From Lamellibrachia columna (Eukaryota; Annelida; Polychaeta; Sabellida; Siboglinidae), in the NCBI GenBank assembly GCA_963662155.1, contig OY759266.1, positions 9,520,098 through 9,584,097 on the forward strand: 64,000 bases of DNA, written 5' to 3'. Numbering within the stretch: position 1 is the stretch's first letter; the number at the start of each line of letters is the position of its first letter. The translations under genes and the position numbers were made by a program. The notes beneath the pieces were generated by a model that worked only from the letters and a program-made list of their open reading frames with translations, was not told the origin of the DNA and made no database searches. Positions 61,848 to 64,000 of this stretch are shown here, in pieces.

Positions 61848-64000
61848 ATGGGAAGGCTTCACATTTGGCTTCTTTTTCTTTTGATATGTTGTGTTGCTGT
61901 CTTTGCTAGCAAGTACTCGGAAAACAAGAATGTCAAGAAAAGTAAAATTACAGACGAAACCCCATTTCGTATGAATAAGATCAATTTATTTTGGGAAAAA
62001 GCAAGCAAAGTAAGTGACGTAATAATGGCGCTAATGTGCAATGGCATGGCCATGGGGGCAGGTCTAGCCTAGCCACAGCCATCGCATAGCCCAGGCATGG
62101 CCATGGGGGAATCTAGGATTAGGCTACGCCCTGGCCTGGGGAGTAGGGTGAAGTTCAGCTAGATAAATTAAGTTCAGGCTCAGCCTTCAGTCAAGTTTGG
62201 CCAGCTCAGTTAATAAGTTATAACACCAAACATGAGAAAATACACACGACACGGGCACTGCATCTCATGCGTCTTTACTTCAGTTTAGTAGACTACTGAT
62301 TGCAAGTAAGCAAGGTAAAACCACACTTCATCATGCAAACATTCTGTACGTGTCAGTAACTCACAGTATGACACAGACGCCGTATACCACAACTCACTTT
62401 AAATAAATATCAATCTTTAAACTTGCAGCAAGATTCCATGTATTTATACACTTTACATCTTGTAACTGTTTTTGGGGCCAACCTCCCATCTCCCACCTGT
62501 TTTTTTTTTACCAACCTATGTCCTAGTTCCTGCCACACACCCCTCACTATTCCCAATAACCAACACAAATAAAGTCTACATTTATTGTAGGTCTTTTTTA
62601 ATATTAGTGCATTTTTATCATTTCAAAAACTTAACAGGTGTGTTACAGAGGTGGCTTCTAAGTTAGTTTTCAGGTAACATTAATCCTAGTTATATGGGGC
62701 AATATCAACCAGATGCAGATGTAAGTTACTGGAGGTTCATGAATTTCACAGGAAACAATGAATGAAGCCAGTGGACCAACTCTCTGTGGTTGAGAGAAGG
62801 ACTATTGCCAGTGAAGCCAGCAGTCAGCACTGGCTTCTGGGCTAGTTACTTTGTAACAGTGTTGATGTGTGTATTGACACAAAGAAGATAGTGAGACAAA
62901 GTTCGAGCAGTTCATCATTGCATGATCTTTGTTAATGTTCTTGATGTCACAAGTAGCTAATTTTATTCCTCAGTGATATGTCTTCAATAGATGAAACACC
63001 AATCACGGATCCCAGCTAGGCAGATTTTTATAGACAATGAAAATGCTGATTGCCACTAAAAATTAATTATTGGAATCAAAGCTCTTATTCATTATTGTAA
63101 GTTATTTTTTTAATTAACCCAACATCCTGCATTTTAACCACTGTTCTGCGTTAAGCAGAACATGTTTTAAATAATTAAATTATTGTTTATGAACAACAGT
63201 GTTTATAATTTAATTATCAGTGATAAAACAGAAAATATGCTACTGTGTATATGATTATCAATTCATAGAATGACAATAAAATAAAAAACAAAATCCTCAT
63301 TACTCATATGATATTTAATTACTCCAGTAAACATTTGGGTGAGGTACTTATTACTCATGAATACGCATATTGATCACTTTCAAATAATAATGCTTGAATG
63401 CTTTGACCAAGTTCTTGCCCTAAGCACGACCAGACACACGCTTACCTGCATGCACATCACAATGACCACACCACTCACACACCATTATAGATAATGAACT
63501 TACCTGCATGCACATCACAATGACCACACCACTCACACACCATTATAGATAATGAACTTACCTGCATGCACATCACAATGACCACACCACTCACACACCA
63601 TTATAGATAATGAACTTACCTGCATGCACATCACAATGACCACACCACTCACACACCATTATAGATAATGAACTTGAAATTTCAAGGGGTTCTTAAATCA
63701 GCATTTATTACAATTACAAACAATAGCTTAACAATTCACTAGGATTTATTAACTGAATATGACATTGACATTTTTAATTACTGACATGTTGTAGTGATTC
63801 TCCATTGTAGCTTGAAGAGTAATCATGCAATTTTTCATTTACTAATACTGTGCTGTTTTCTTTTGTAGAAACTCAAGCCAGGTGTTTTGGCTGACCTGTT
63901 TGCAGAACTGAAGATTCAAGACAAACTTGAACTTGACGCAAAGAGAAAGAAAGCTGAAGGCTTTGATGAAAGTGGTGAACATGAAGCAATGGTCAGAAAC
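61848..64000 (+). CDS. LRPAP1: LDL-receptor-related protein associated protein (RAP), 5' part
   Basis: RAP is an ER chaperone that binds LDL-receptor family proteins and prevents early ligand binding. Exon 1 (61848-62009) gives MGRLHIWLLFLLICC as a signal peptide, cleaved near VFA|SKYS, then SKYSENKN and FRMNKINLFWEKASK. Exon 2 begins at 63869 after a strong acceptor (ttttgtag) and runs to the window end in phase 0: KLKPGVLADLFAELKIQDKL, then GFDESGEHEAMVRN. These match the first helical domain of human RAP (KYSREKN, FRMEKLNQLWEKA, DLKIQERDEL, GLDEDGEKEA). The first Met at 61824 would extend the leader by eight residues; the second (61848) gives the better signal peptide. The rest of the gene lies beyond the window. 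Confidence 0.93.
62473..62550. repeat. Polypyrimidine dispersed repeat in LRPAP1 intron 1
   Basis: 'gccaacctcccatctcccac' units of the class seen at 38567 and 42935. From 62550 to 63440 nothing else is recognised. Confidence 0.75.
63441..63672. repeat. Tandem repeat, 58-bp unit, four copies
   Basis: CTTACCTGCATGCACATCAC, then AATGACCACACCACTCACAC and ACCATTATAGATAATGAA, in LRPAP1 intron 1. The four copies are almost identical, so the expansion is recent. Confidence 0.95.

Overview
This is eukaryotic DNA from an animal nuclear genome. It has spliced genes with GT-AG introns, animal gene families (coilin, CENP-M, LRPAP1/RAP, MTH1/NUDT1, a CALHM channel and a PRD-class homeobox gene), hAT DNA transposons, LINE 3' tails, a tRNA-derived SINE and very long (CA)n, (TA)n and (CATA)n microsatellites. 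The gene content suits an invertebrate bilaterian; a cephalochordate or a lophotrochozoan are both possible. The sequence alone does not fix the species. Genes were found by reading splice sites and reading-frame phase by eye and by recalling family motifs. No database search was run.

Left part, 1-25 kb: a decayed tandem array of one small gene family. Four terminal exons, each exactly 195 nt, lie at 717-911, 8519-8713, 16174-16368 and 24510-24704. Two copies also keep an intact preceding exon. Each complete product is short, with a conserved His, a second His 16 residues later and a late Asp-Asn-Cys-His (or Asn-Asn-Cys-His) motif. That order matches the permuted papain-like fold of the LRAT/NlpC-P60 type, but this is inference and the family is not one I can name. 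Copies of a TATA-containing promoter and leader (3.85, 20.8 and 22.1 kb) belong to the array. Transposons, minisatellites and duplicated segments fill the space between.

Middle part, 25-45 kb: three genes on the minus strand. NUDT1 (25607-27728) has all the human MTH1 key residues at the same numbers. A CALHM-family channel (33185-41085) has seven exons, with a hAT element 23 nt from one splice donor. A PRD-class homeobox gene (42318-44751) encodes 293 aa in four exons, with the intron between homeodomain positions 46 and 47 that is typical of this class. G-rich minisatellites, a roughly 0.85 kb tandem duplication, MITE-like elements and a SINE lie between.

Right part, 45-64 kb: a hAT element with recognisable ends (45693-47093), then a compact gene cluster. 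COIL (+, 48939-57236, seven exons, 490 aa) converges on CENPM (-, 57340-61475, six exons, 181 aa) with about 100 bp between stop codons. CENPM is divergent from LRPAP1 (+, 61848 to beyond the window end), with 372 bp between start codons. The genes are housekeeping or developmental in type and do not form one pathway. COIL organises Cajal bodies, CENPM acts at the inner kinetochore, LRPAP1 is an ER chaperone for LDL-receptor family proteins, NUDT1 cleans the nucleotide pool, and CALHM proteins form large-pore membrane channels.
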